From contig CAJNYU010000094.1 in the NCBI GenBank assembly GCA_905331475.1, positions 47,820 to 111,819 on the forward strand: DNA of 64,000 bases, in the 5' to 3' direction. The stretch is from Rotaria socialis (lineage: Eukaryota; Rotifera; Eurotatoria; Philodinida; Philodinidae). The stretch's first letter is position 1. Every line of letters starts with the position of its first letter. Shown here one piece after another: positions 35,601-48,905 of this stretch. The notes under the pieces were generated by a model. It had not been told where the DNA came from. It was given only the letters and a program-made list of their open reading frames with translations, and made no database searches. The position numbers and the translations under genes were made by a program.

Positions 35601-38600
35601 TCCAGTAAAATTTCCAACAATACGAAATATGCTTGATGGATTCCGTGCAAAAAATATTCATATTGTTGCATGGATGACTTCAATGATTAATATTGATTCG
35701 CCTAATTATGATTATGCACAAAAACATGGATATTTATTTAATAAAACAATTAGCTGGTGGCATGGAAAAGGACGTTTACTAAATTATTTCAATGAAGAAG
35801 CTGTTCATTGGTGGCATAGTCAAATTGAACGACTCTTAGATACTGTTGGACCCATCCATGCATTTAAAGTAGGAAAAAAATTCACTATCGAATTTCTTTC
35901 AGCTATTATAAGGGTCATCAGATGTGAATTGAAAGACTCGAAATTTTCTTCCCATAGCCATGAAAAATAACTTATACGAAGACTAGTATTATTTATTATA
36001 GGCAGACGGTACTGATCCATATATAATTGAAGTACTTGATCCTCGTGTAACTTGGGAACGTTATCGTACAGCTTATTATAATGATTCATTTCAAATTCTA
36101 CGTCGGTTAGTTGGTCCCGAAGCTTTAATTATGTCGCGTCCTGTTGATGATAATCTTGATTTTTCTCCACATGATGTTGTATTTATGGGTTGGGTCGGTG
36201 ACGAAGACGGTACATATGATGGACTAAAAACAGCTCTTCGCTATATGCTTGAAAGTGGTCGTCGTGGTTATGTGGGTTTTGGTTCGGATATTGGTGGCTA
36301 TCGTACAGATTCTAAAGCTGGTAAATTAGGTCGTACAAAAGAATTATTTCTTCGTTGGACAGCCGTAGGCGCTTTAAGTTCATTTATGGAAAATGGTGGT
36401 AGTGGTGAACATTTACCATGGAATTTTGACAGTGAAACAACTGACATTTATCGATCATGGGTTAATTTACATTATAAATTAGTACCGTATCTTTATAGTG
36501 AAGGTACAAAAGTAGCAATTGGACGAAACGGTACATTGATGCGACCGTGTGATGATGTTGAAGCTTTACTTAGTCATTCCTATTTTCTTGGCCCAAATAT
36601 CTATGTAGTGCCAGTTTTACAAGATCCAACTGCTGGTCAAACGCAACGTTTATGGCTACCAAAAAGTTCAACAAATCAATGGATAAATTATTTTAATACA
36701 TCCATTACATATAAATCTCATACATTCATTAAGGAAGATACAAGTAGTCTCAATCGTGTACCACTCTATATTGAACAAAATTCTTTAATACCAATGTATG
36801 ATATAGAAAAAAATTATTCTCTCAATGCATTCAAATTTGTTTTATGGGGTAAAATTATATTGGATAAACAGCAGACAACATTGTTTACACGCGATGGTCA
36901 ACAATGGTTATTAGAATTCAATCGTGTTCAACGACAATTAACTGTTCATTTCATTCAACAATATGATTTCAAAGAAAAACTTGAATGGACTTGGAAATTT
37001 TGTCAATATGTCAACCAACAAGAAATTTGTTCACATCAATGGTTATCACTTCATGACAAGGCTTTTGTTCAACTCGAATTTTTAGTTTAAAAGAAAATAA
37101 ATACCTGAAAGGAATACGTAATTCTTCATTCCAACTTGGATTAGGTCCATCGACAGTACTTGTTCGATAGGTTCGCTTTTGAAATTGAATCTCAACATAT
37201 GGACGAATCAACGTCTAGAAAATATTCAAAAATAGGAAAAGCATACTATCATTTTGTATGAGCTCGAATAACTACTCTGAATAATTGTAAAATTCAATTA
37301 GTGAGAAATGTAACCATTCAATCATGAATGAGATTAAAACTAATGAATTAATTTGTGAAAGTATTCGATACCTTCATCATGAAATTCAGCTTCGAGTTAT
37401 GATAAACATATATGGTGTATTCTCAAAGTATTAATCACTCATAAGACGATGCATTTTCTCAATATTTTATTTCAGAAAAGCAAACCAACGAAAACTCGTA
37501 TGTATCATAGATGATGTCTCTGTTTTTATTTCAGTGGATTGATAGAAAACTAACAGTTCTAACTATATTTACAAAATTATTTACCATTCTTTCTGCAGCT
37601 TGTTTTGTTTGATTACCAGCTTTTGGTCCTTCCCTTGAAAATACAGCAAATAAATATTTAAAAAAAACATTTTTGTTTATTCCTACTGTGTTAAAACGCT
37701 ACGTCGAATAGGTAGATCCATAGCACCAATTAAATTAACCAAAATGTACACTTCACGATTAGCTACTAGAGCTAAATTTGTTGCTTTTTTTTGTTCAGTA
37801 CGACGTCGACTTGGATACAGTGGACGTGTTGGTTCAATATATATACTAGATAGAAGACCACGAAGTGCTCTATAATAAAAGAAAAAAACATTTTGCTACT
37901 CTAAAATTTTTTTTAAACAAGGTTTTTTACTGTATATTAGGAATACTCTCTTCGACAACCATTTCTGAAAAACTTTTTCGGCCTGCTGTAAGTGCAATAC
38001 GAGCTAATACTTGTTCACGCATCTATTTTCAAAGTATAGCTTAGAATTCAATTAGGAAAAAAGTTTTACTTTTCGTAATTGTCGTTCTCCTTGACGTCGT
38101 ACAATATCAATCCGTGTTTGACGTTTTCCATGAATTTGTTGATCAACATTATCACCATCGGCAGCTTCTTGTTGATGAATCATAAATCTCTATTTTTTAG
38201 TTTAAAACAAAAACAAAATCAATATGAGTTGTACAATAAACTTTCTATATTGACTCCAAGGTAAAATATCAGATATAAGATAAGAGACAACAGTTAATCT
38301 CAAACGAGCTGTTTGATTTCTCTTTTGAAATAATCTATTACTCATATAGCAAAATAAAAACTAGCGTGTATGGTTACTTTGAAAACGCCATATTTTCTTC
38401 GTACGAGATAATCATATGCTGGTACATCTTTAAAATCTTTAAAATCTGGTATATTTTCTTTTCTTGCTTGTAATAATTTAAATCTTAATGAAGTATCAAT
38501 ATCCATTTGTTCTTGATCTTGATCCATTTCATCGTTTTCATCAATTGATAAACGAAAATGTTGTAAAGCATTAATTTCAAAATTTGTATCAGCCCGTGTT

Positions 38601-41600
38601 ATCGAATAATCCTAAATAATAAGTCGATCAAAATAATATACAGATTTTTCTTCCTATTAATCTTATTCTTACTTTCATAATATTAATAAGAAATGCATTG
38701 TCAGGATCGTATGGATCAAGATTTGATTGTTTTATCCATTCGATTAAATTTTTCATATTGCTTAAATTGATTGCTTGCATGCTTATATCTTGTTGAAAAC
38801 CACCACCCATCTGTCGACTAGAAAGAAGAGATTAAATTACCTATCGTTCAAAAATTTAAATGAAAAATTAATATTCATTTTGGAGAACTACGCAATTTTT
38901 CTAAACGCTCGAATATTCCAAAAGTAACTTAGACAAGTTTTGCTTGTTTTGAATACAAAAATGAATGTAAACTTAAGACCGATTGATTGTAGATCATACG
39001 TTGTTCTAAGAATATTTACCTTAAATGTGCTTTTGATGTTATATAATCTGGTGGTACAAGTGCAACACCATCTTGTACACCCCATGATATACCTGCATTT
39101 AAAATGCCCTCAATATTTAGAAAACCAAGGTTACCATCAGGAATTTGTATAGGTGAATGTATGCCAGCACCAACAGCTGTTGTTTGATTTGGATTATATT
39201 CTCGTAATATATTTGAACTGAATTCATATCCCTGTAATTGATAGTTTTCACTTGTTACTGTTTGCTCTGGAACAGGCAAATAAAGCTCAGCTAATGGTGA
39301 ACGAAAGCGTGCTGAAGATTCATAGAATTCGATTTTAATTGTTTCCGGCGTACGAACAACGTAGCATGGAAATATTTGACCGAAGTTTGCTTCAAAATCA
39401 CCTGTCAATCGTCTAGAAACAATTTATTCAAGAAACAATAAGACAAAACAAGAAAAATATTATTCATACACAGCTTGTGTATCAGCCATCACTTTTCCAT
39501 TGATGATAATACGAGCAATGACATCTGTTGCAGTTTGCAGATGATGACGGCGTGCTCGCTCGCGTCTTCAAAAATAAACGATAATTTATTAATTAATTAA
39601 AATCATTGAATGTACTTACGCACTACATTCACTCTCAGTGGATATAGGCTCCGTATAAACAACTTCAAGAAGAACTTCTGGTTCATCTAAAAATCAAAAA
39701 TAATATGTTTCCTTCATATATTTAAAATGTTGCTTTCAATAAAAAAAACTGATTAGAATTGTCATTGTCAAGAGCTACCTGTAAAGTCCAATCAAAATAT
39801 CTGACTAGAGGCTCGTACCTAAACACATTAGGAGATTTTGACAAGTAATCAGATCATTTTCTGGTATGTATTCGATGTTTTACAACACATCCAAAAGAAA
39901 TTCTAACTCATATTTTCTGTCGAAGGAATAATGTCACACCGTGTAGATTAGGGCATATTCCTCTCTATGGGATCAATCTTAATAAAACAAAATGACTCGA
40001 TTGTTTACCTGGAGGCCGGAGAGCATTTTGATATTTTGCTAATATTGTCGTTCGAATCTCATCCGGTTTACGTGGTTCTGGTTTGTCTGGTACATAAATT
40101 TCTTCTTCATTAATAATTGCTATATCGGCCTATGAGTATATAAAACTAAACATATGAATTCATTTCGTTTTTTCTTTTCTATCTTTACTTGTTCATTTTC
40201 GCCATCAGGATTGTAAGTGTTCATTGCAGCAGCTCGTTTTTTCTCTAAGTCTTGTCTTGCTCTTTTCTAACGATGAAAATCATATCTATATAAACAGTAA
40301 ACAACAAAATCGAAATTTACTTTTCGTGTATCTTGTAATTTTCGTTTTCTAGCTATCAACGAATGAGCTTTAGTTTCCTGTTGATACTGTTCTTCAGCTA
40401 AAGCAATTTCATCTACTATTTCTTCTTCGATTTGTTGTTGCATTTGTTCATAATGTTTTGTTCTCTTGCCTGAGATTCTACAGCAAAGTTTTTTTTTATT
40501 AATTAAAGTTACAACAAAAAAATGAACTAATACGAACTGTTTTATAATTAGTTTCAGAGATGTTGTTGAATAACCATTTGTACGACGAATATCTTTCATT
40601 TTTTGCCAAGTATCCAATAGACTTTTCAGTAATTGTCGATCAAGTTTCATTTCATTACAACGTTGATTACGTGCTTGACTTTAATAAATAAAAATAAATA
40701 GAAAATTCATCCTACTTTACTTTATGAAAGAACTATTCATACCGAAGTTCATTTTGATAATTAGTTAATCGTTCGTGTAGTTCTTTTGGTACGTCTGTGT
40801 CAGCATACTATAAAGAATTCGAAATTTATGTTGTTACGTTTAAGATAAATAAATTACTTTATTTTGTTCATATAATGTTCGACAATTGTTCTCTGCACTT
40901 TTAAGAGCTTTAATCTATATGAGAGAGAGAGAGAGAAATGCTTTCTTCAGAAGAAAAATTTACTGACTTTATCTGAAAGTTGCTGCACAATACGTTGTTG
41001 TTTTCGAACTGTATAATGCTGATACATTTGTTTCATTCTCATTGCTAATACATGTTCGATACTCATATAATGATGATGAATAAATGAAATTTTTTCTAAA
41101 TCAATATCGAGACGATAGCGATCAGCACCTATTGGATCACTGGCTACACCATGTTCACTGTCGATTTGATAAGCCTGAATTTAGAAAATAGGGTTCAGCA
41201 TTAAAAAAATTGGATAGAATTCAATCGAGAGTATGCTTTTCAGTGGCATATAACTAAATATGTATCTCATTGGAGAACTCCGTTAACCCGTTAAAATCTC
41301 TTGTTGAGGAAGTCTCTTCAAATGAATATACCTTATAAAATTCTTTGCCTAAAGCTGGATCAAAAAGATCATCAATCAGTGGTCGTGTTGGTACAAATTT
41401 TGTTGGATCTGGCAATGTATTAAGTGCACCATCAGGACCAAACCAATGATCAATTGGCTACAGTGAATAGAACTTTTGTTTATTAATTTTGCTTTTCAAA
41501 GCTTTATTACCTTATTATCTTTTACACATTCTTCATAGATTCGTTTTTCTGCTCGATTAACTACTTTAGCTGGCACAATCGGCTTTTTACCAACAAAAAT

Positions 41601-43298
41601 GCCTTCGTCTTCAAGTGAACGTGGTTCAAATGCTTCATCACCGAATTTCTCACGAAGACCAACTACAATACGAATAGAAATAAAATTTAAAAAAATAATA
41701 CTATGAAATAAATTTCATACTAGGTCGACCGACAACATATTTATATCTTAGTTGTTCTAAATCGCGTTCTTCATCTTCGTCAAATGCTTTTTCAGCACGT
41801 TGATATTGAGCTGGTTGAACATCTTCTAGCATAGGCAGAAGTAGTTGCTGTTCTAGAATATCAAAAACATTCACGTTTTCTTCAGAAACAAAAAAACAAA
41901 AATCTTTCGTCAACCTTCAGGTAACCTTTTATCTCGGCCTGCGGCTTGATCATCGGGCACGGCAGCTTCGTCGGTTTCCTATGAAAAACAAACGACATCA
42001 TTTTGTGCTATTATTTATTTATGCAAAGTTTTGCTTTTACTTCTCCACCAACAATATTATCTGCGGTTGTTACTGGAGCAACTCTAGCTGAAGCTGTTGG
42101 TGGTTCTTGAGCATCAACTTGTTGTTCGGTCCAAATTTTGAGAAAAAAGTCATCTTTCTCAGATACAGATGGTGCAGTTTCTAATTGATCAGCTGTGTCT
42201 TTCCAACGACTTTTTCGTTCCTAAATAAAGAAAAAGTCATTCAGCGTATACGGATTATTTGATTACAACTAACATATTGCTTTTTTTCAATTTCTTGACG
42301 AATACGTTTATCTTGAATATTCTCCATATCAAAACGAGTTGAAGTATCACCACCCATAGTAGACGTAGAAAATAATGTTGCATCAATATGTGCATCAAGT
42401 TTACCAAGAGTTCGTTGAAGTTTTAATTCACTACTGGCACCGAAACGACGTGATGAACCCATTGTTGACATTAATTCTGTATTTACTACAAATGAAAAAT
42501 TACAGAACGAAAAAAAAAAAAAAATGATACTGATAAATCTCTAGTTTCAGTTTACTGATGACGTAAAAATTTCAAACAGAAATCTTCTGTTTTCTATTGG
42601 TCTCCATGAGTGATTGCTGTGTATCTATTCAGGATGAATCTGAATGAAATGACACTTTACTAACCTCCATCCATGGATTGGCCAGCTCTTGCTCGTCTTG
42701 CTTTTTCAAGAATTTGTTCTAGTGATCGATCATGTGATGCTCCAATGGTTGATGGTAATGGTTCAACAGGTAAAACATGACCGTCATCGATATTACCAAC
42801 ACGTTTTAAAAGATTTCTTTGTTGTTCACCTATTTGTTCATTTAAAGCGTCTTTATCATCGTCCACGGCACTATCCGATATTGTTGTTCTCTTTGGTTTT
42901 TTAATTTGTTGCTGAACTTCATTGACATTTCGTTGATGTTGTTTAACGACATGTGTTGCGAGTCGTTCAGCGTTCTGAACATTTTCTTCGTCTTCTTCTT
43001 CGTCTTCGTTAACACGTTCGATGGGATGTGGTGGTGGTCGTTCCTCTTCAGCAAAAGCTTGATTATCATATTGCTGATGAGTTGGTAATCGTTGAACACG
43101 TCTTTGACGACGTCGATCATCTACAACTGCAGGTGCAGACGATTCTCGGGGACTAACATCTGAACTTGAATCTTTAATTAAATTTTCCTGAGATGTACTC
43201 GAACGAGTACGGCGGCCACGTCTCCGTTGTGCAATAGGCCTTTGAAGAGAATAAAAACAGTGAAAATCGACAGTAAACGAAATAACTTACGGATCCAT
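32632..43298 (-). CDS. CC2D2A: CC2D2A, ciliary transition-zone coiled-coil and C2 domain protein
   Basis: Structural part of the MKS/B9 complex at the base of cilia, which gates ciliary membrane proteins. 36 exons join in frame (5364 nt, 1787 residues; human about 1620). N-terminal to C-terminal: start exon 43291-43298, then 42665-43239, 42274-42485, 42041-42220 and 41915-41978 (basic and acidic low complexity); 41721-41879 to 40189-40266 (coiled coil, e.g. [18 protein letters not shown]); 39020-39412 ([20 protein letters not shown]); 37687-37869 ([21 protein letters not shown]) with 37585-37633, 37105-37214 and 35071-35266 (C2 domain: [33 protein letters not shown]); 34828-35004, 34562-34768, 34405-34494, 33973-34069, 33730-33887, 33251-33379, 33028-33188, 32881-32965 and 32632-32826 (inactive-transglutaminase-like C-terminus: [18 protein letters not shown], ending [22 protein letters not shown]). 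One intron hosts the GH31 gene. It shares a divergent promoter with NUBP1. Confidence 0.9.
33905..33931. repeat. (TA)n microsatellite in CC2D2A intron
   Basis: About 12 TA units lie in the intron between exons 33973-34069 and 33730-33887. It explains the short Tyr-Ile repeat frames on both strands. Confidence 0.9.
35374..37090 (+). CDS. GH31-family glycosidase, nested antisense inside a CC2D2A intron
   Basis: Predicted secreted or luminal alpha-glycosidase. Exons 35374-35868 and 36002-37090, 1584 nt, 527 residues. Signal peptide [21 protein letters not shown]31 barrel landmarks: [32 protein letters not shown] across the splice junction (probable nucleophile Asp), [16 protein letters not shown] (probable acid/base Asp), [13 protein letters not shown] (GH31 HDIGG-like), [16 protein letters not shown], then a C-terminal beta domain ([29 protein letters not shown]). 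It lacks the N-terminal sandwich of long GH31 enzymes, so substrate cannot be told. The gene lies entirely within the CC2D2A intron 35267-37104 on the other strand. Its stop is only 14 bp from the CC2D2A splice donor, and an AATAAA sits in that gap. Few introns and a carbohydrate-active fold fit a possibly horizontally acquired gene, a common origin in bdelloids, but that is inference. Confidence 0.85.
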
Positions 43299-43639
43299 TT
43301 TGATTAAAGTTTGCACGACGGATTCATATTGAGATTATTAGATCATCATGCCATCATATTACTATATGACATTCGTTGCTTGGCATCAGCCTCTAGTTTT
43401 AAAAAAAATGATGAAAATTTTATCATCATTGCTCTTCAGTTTTAGAAATTATTGAAAAATAAATTTTTAAAATAACAAAAACAAATATTCGATAGGTGGC
43501 GTTCTCTTACGATTGGTGAATTTTATGGACTAATCAATTCATTTATCTTTAGCAATTGTTTCACATTGTAATCTTTTTTTTCATATTGTACTCACTTATT
43601 GACCTTCAAAGGAAAAAAAATCTAGCGAACAGTGTTATC
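43299..43639. promoter_or_regulatory. divergent CC2D2A / NUBP1 promoter region
   Basis: A 341-bp gap between the two start codons must hold both promoters and both 5' UTRs. It is AT-rich with several T and A runs. No TATA box or factor site is distinctive. Confidence 0.5.
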
Positions 43640-44725
43640 ATGGAAAATCAAAGTAAACATTTTTTTGCATAGATTCTGTATCAACGCTTCATTTTGTTCT
43701 CTTCAGCTAATAACGATGTGCCTGCTGATGCTCCACATGCTTGTCCAGGTACTACTAGTACGCTTGCTGGGCGTGTATCAGCCTGTGCTGGTTGCCCAAA
43801 TCAATCAGTGTGTTCATCGGGTGAGCCACGACGAATCGATCCAGCAATTGTTGAAATCGGTCAACGTTTATCATCAGTAAAAAATATTATTCTTGTTTTG
43901 AGTGGAAAAGGTGGAGTTGGAAAAACAACCGTAGCAGTTATATTAGCTCGTGCATTAGCACGAAATCCTCAACTACGTATTGCTCTTCTCGATATTGATA
44001 TTTGTGGTCCTAGTGTACCAAGAGCACTCGGTGTTGAAAACGAACAAGTAAGTTTATTGTTCTTCTTATTTATAGAACTAAAAATTCATATTGATGAAAT
44101 CGCTTAGGTTCATTCCAGTGGTTCCGGTTGGTCACCAGTTTATGTCACTGAAAATTTATGTGCTATGTCTGTTGGTTTCCTATTGACATCTCTCGAACAG
44201 GCTGTGATATGGAAAGGTCCACGTAAAGATAATATGATAAAACAATTTTTATTAGATGTTGATTGGGGTGAAGGTGAACTTGATTATTTAATTGTTGATA
44301 CACCGCCAGGTACATCGGATGAACATTTATCTGTTGTTAATTATTTAAAAAATGTTTCATCATTATCTGGTTGTATTCTTGTTACAACACCACAAGAAAT
44401 TTCTCTACAAGATGTTCGAAAAGAAGTTTCGTTTGTTAAACAAGCCAATATTAATGTACTTGGCATTGTTGAAAATATGTCTATATTTAAATGTGGAAAA
44501 TGTCATAAAGAAAGCACAATATTTCCCAGGCATGATGGTTTAAGACAATTGTGTGAAACAAATAATTATGAATTACTTTCAAGTATTCCAATTGATCCAT
44601 ATATAGCTAAATGTTGTGATGATGGTGAAGATTTATTTGAACTTCATTCTGATTCATCAACAGCAAAAGTTTATTTAAATTTAGCAGAAAAAATCCAAGC
44701 AAAATGTCAATTAAAAAAAGAATAA
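43640..44725 (+). CDS. NUBP1: NUBP1, cytosolic Fe-S cluster assembly ATPase
   Basis: Scaffold P-loop ATPase (Nbp35/NUBP1) that builds 4Fe-4S clusters for cytosolic and nuclear proteins, with NUBP2; it also affects cilia and centrosomes. Exons 43640-43652, 43707-44047 and 44108-44725, 972 nt, 323 residues (human 320). The N-terminal ferredoxin-like motif C-x13-C-x2-C-x5-C is intact ([16 protein letters not shown]). The deviant Walker A is GKGGVGKTT, followed by [46 protein letters not shown] and [14 protein letters not shown]. The C-terminal CxxC cluster ligand is [10 protein letters not shown]. The tail is Lys/Gln-rich. The start in the tiny first exon (MENQ) is supported by clean splicing. 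CDK8 follows 131 bp downstream on the same strand. Confidence 0.95.
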
Positions 44726-44793
44726 AACATACTTTTTTTCGCTTTGTTTTTTAATCTTTTAATTCCAGTGACTACATATTTCATTTTGTTTTC

Positions 44794-44856
44794 AGATCAG
44801 TAGGTTTTTGTTGAAACTAAATGGGATGAAAGTAACCATACAAAATAAAGCCTAAA
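44794..44856 (+). promoter_or_regulatory. acceptor site upstream of CDK8 start (trans-splice candidate)
   Basis: TTTTGTTTTCAG ends at 44795 in the 131-bp gap between the NUBP1 stop and the CDK8 ATG, leaving a 61-nt 5' UTR. It resembles the acceptor before HYOU1. A spliced leader could be added here if the two genes are co-transcribed. Confidence 0.35.
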
Positions 44857-47096
<2,240 letters not shown>

Positions 47097-47489
47097 CCTG
47101 TTCATCTAAAAAAACCAATAAATATGTATATTATTTATTTATAAGTGCATTCTTTGTTTAATACTGGTTGTTTGTCTTTTTTTTCGATCAATGTTTTTGT
47201 CAATATTAAAATATCTAATTGTAGGTGTTTTGTAGATTATACAAATACAGTTTTTTTTCTCATAGAATTTAATCAGACTCTTTTGGAGTTTGATAAACTG
47301 AATGTTATTCTAAGACAAGTAGAAGAAGTTAATGATGAAGATTTACATTTGTGGGTGTGGATATAACGTACGGGTACTAAATATTGGAAGATTCAGATCC
47401 AGAATCGGACACTCATACCCTGATAGAAATTAAAGAAAAGTAGAGTAGTTGGATAGCAATCAGCATGTTTTTATTGAATGTAAACAAAA
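47097..47489. other. intergenic, no gene seen
   Basis: Spacer after CDK8 with an early AATAAA near 47119. It separates CDK8 from the convergent pseudogene. Confidence 0.5.
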
Positions 47490-48666
47490 AGCAATTCATA
47501 TTTTCTATAGCATCTAAACATATGTTTAATATCAGGATGTGTCGGAGGGAGTGCTTTTTTCATAGATTCCCAATGCTTTTTTGTGAAATTCAAGTGCTTT
47601 TTGGTAGTCTGCCATACTGTTATACGCAACGCCAATGTCTTCATAGATACTACCCAATGAAGGATGTTGTTCTGGGACAGTTTTGCGCTTGATCTCAGCA
47701 CATTTCTCATGAAATGAAGCTGCCTCTTTGTATTTTCCTAGGTTATATTTCGTTTTTCCAAGCTGTTGATCGATATATGTTCTATCATTGTCTTCAGATG
47801 AGCTCTTCAGCTTGCATATAATGACCCATTTTTAGCAGCAGCTTTCCCAATTTATACTATTCATTAGGCACTTGAATTTCCTCTCGCAAACAGTTCGTGA
47901 GAATCGCCTGTTGCAAATTATTATCTTCTGTAACAGCCAAGTGAACTTCCTACAGGCGACTATTGTTTGTCTGTTTGTTTTCATCAACACGGAAGACCGT
48001 GTGCATTGAGAAGAGTATTTCTTTTTCCGATGGAATGCAATTGTACTAATCCATAAGAACAAAGGGTGTACTCGAAGCCAAAGTAGCATTTGGATCGATA
48101 GTCATAATAAAGATAACACCCAAGCTGTCGGAATTTATACATATTGTTCGTTCAACATAGGCCATCGCAATGTTTTTTTCTCTCGAAGTAGAAAGGAAGC
48201 TTTTAAATGATAGAACACTACCCTTTGTATCATACAGATTCATAAAGTGTTGTTGAGGCAGTCCCTGACCACGATAAACGACAAATTTTCTTTGATTCGC
48301 GTCCGACTGTTCTTTATACAGTTGTTGCAGTTGACGATACATGGCTCGAACAAAAAAAAACTAATTTCATCGTTGCTTCCATGCCAAGTGACCATAGAGA
48401 GCGGTTAAGCATGCTATAGAAAAACATTTCCTTTGTTCACCACCAAATAGGTGCTTTTTGTGGTATTGACGCTGTAATTCATTCAATTCAGATTCAGGAA
48501 TGTCTTGACTTCGGCAGTAGACGATAAGTTCTTTCACAGCTTTCGTATCATCGTCATCAATATCCAAGATAATTTCTTTCCATAGAAGCGAATATATGTA
48601 GAACGAGGGCAATAGGTCAAGGCTTGTTTGATTCCATGCTTTGGTTTCGATCATTTCTAGAAACAC
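47490..48666 (-). pseudogene. mono-ADP-ribosyltransferase with TPR repeats, decayed
   Basis: Remnant of a common bdelloid gene type: an arginine-specific ART (R-S-ExE class) joined to tetratricopeptide repeats. Visible in order: an N-terminal helical part (WNQTSLDLLPSFYIYSLLW), FVVYRGQGLP (the Arg site), LSFKSFLSTS (the STS site), an EKEILF block (the ExE site), HTVFRVDENK, then TPR units (YNLGKYKEAASFHEKCAEI, AYNSMADYQKALEFHKKAL). Breaks: stops between the first two blocks near 48360, in-frame stops at 48046-48048, 47950-47952, 47857-47859 and 47794-47796, and a frameshift near 47550. Intact family members would modify proteins with ADP-ribose from NAD; this copy cannot encode a full product. 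Confidence 0.75.
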
Positions 48667-48784
48667 GTGGCTTCACATTCTAACTGAACTTGATTTTGGA
48701 TTACTTTAAAGTGTTCCAGGCTTACTTAAAGCCAATGCAAGCTAATTACTTTAATTCATTCTTTGTCAATTCAAGCTACCTTTA

Positions 48785-48905
48785 ATTGATTCAAATTCAA
48801 GGAGGAAAAGGCGGATTCTCAGGATTCCGAATCCCACAAAAATCTCGAGAATCCCAAGAATCCCATAAAAATCCCTGGAATCCTATGAGAAATCCCAGAA
48901 ATCCA
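48785..48905. repeat. degenerate GAATCCC-rich dispersed repeat
   Basis: GGAGGAAAAGGCGGATTCTC is followed by repeated GAATCCC/AAATCCC words. Related stretches occur at about 49425-49515, 51595-51640, and in SAC1 intron 6 (6487 and 6868 onward), where GAGGAAAAGGCGGAT recurs. Confidence 0.5.
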
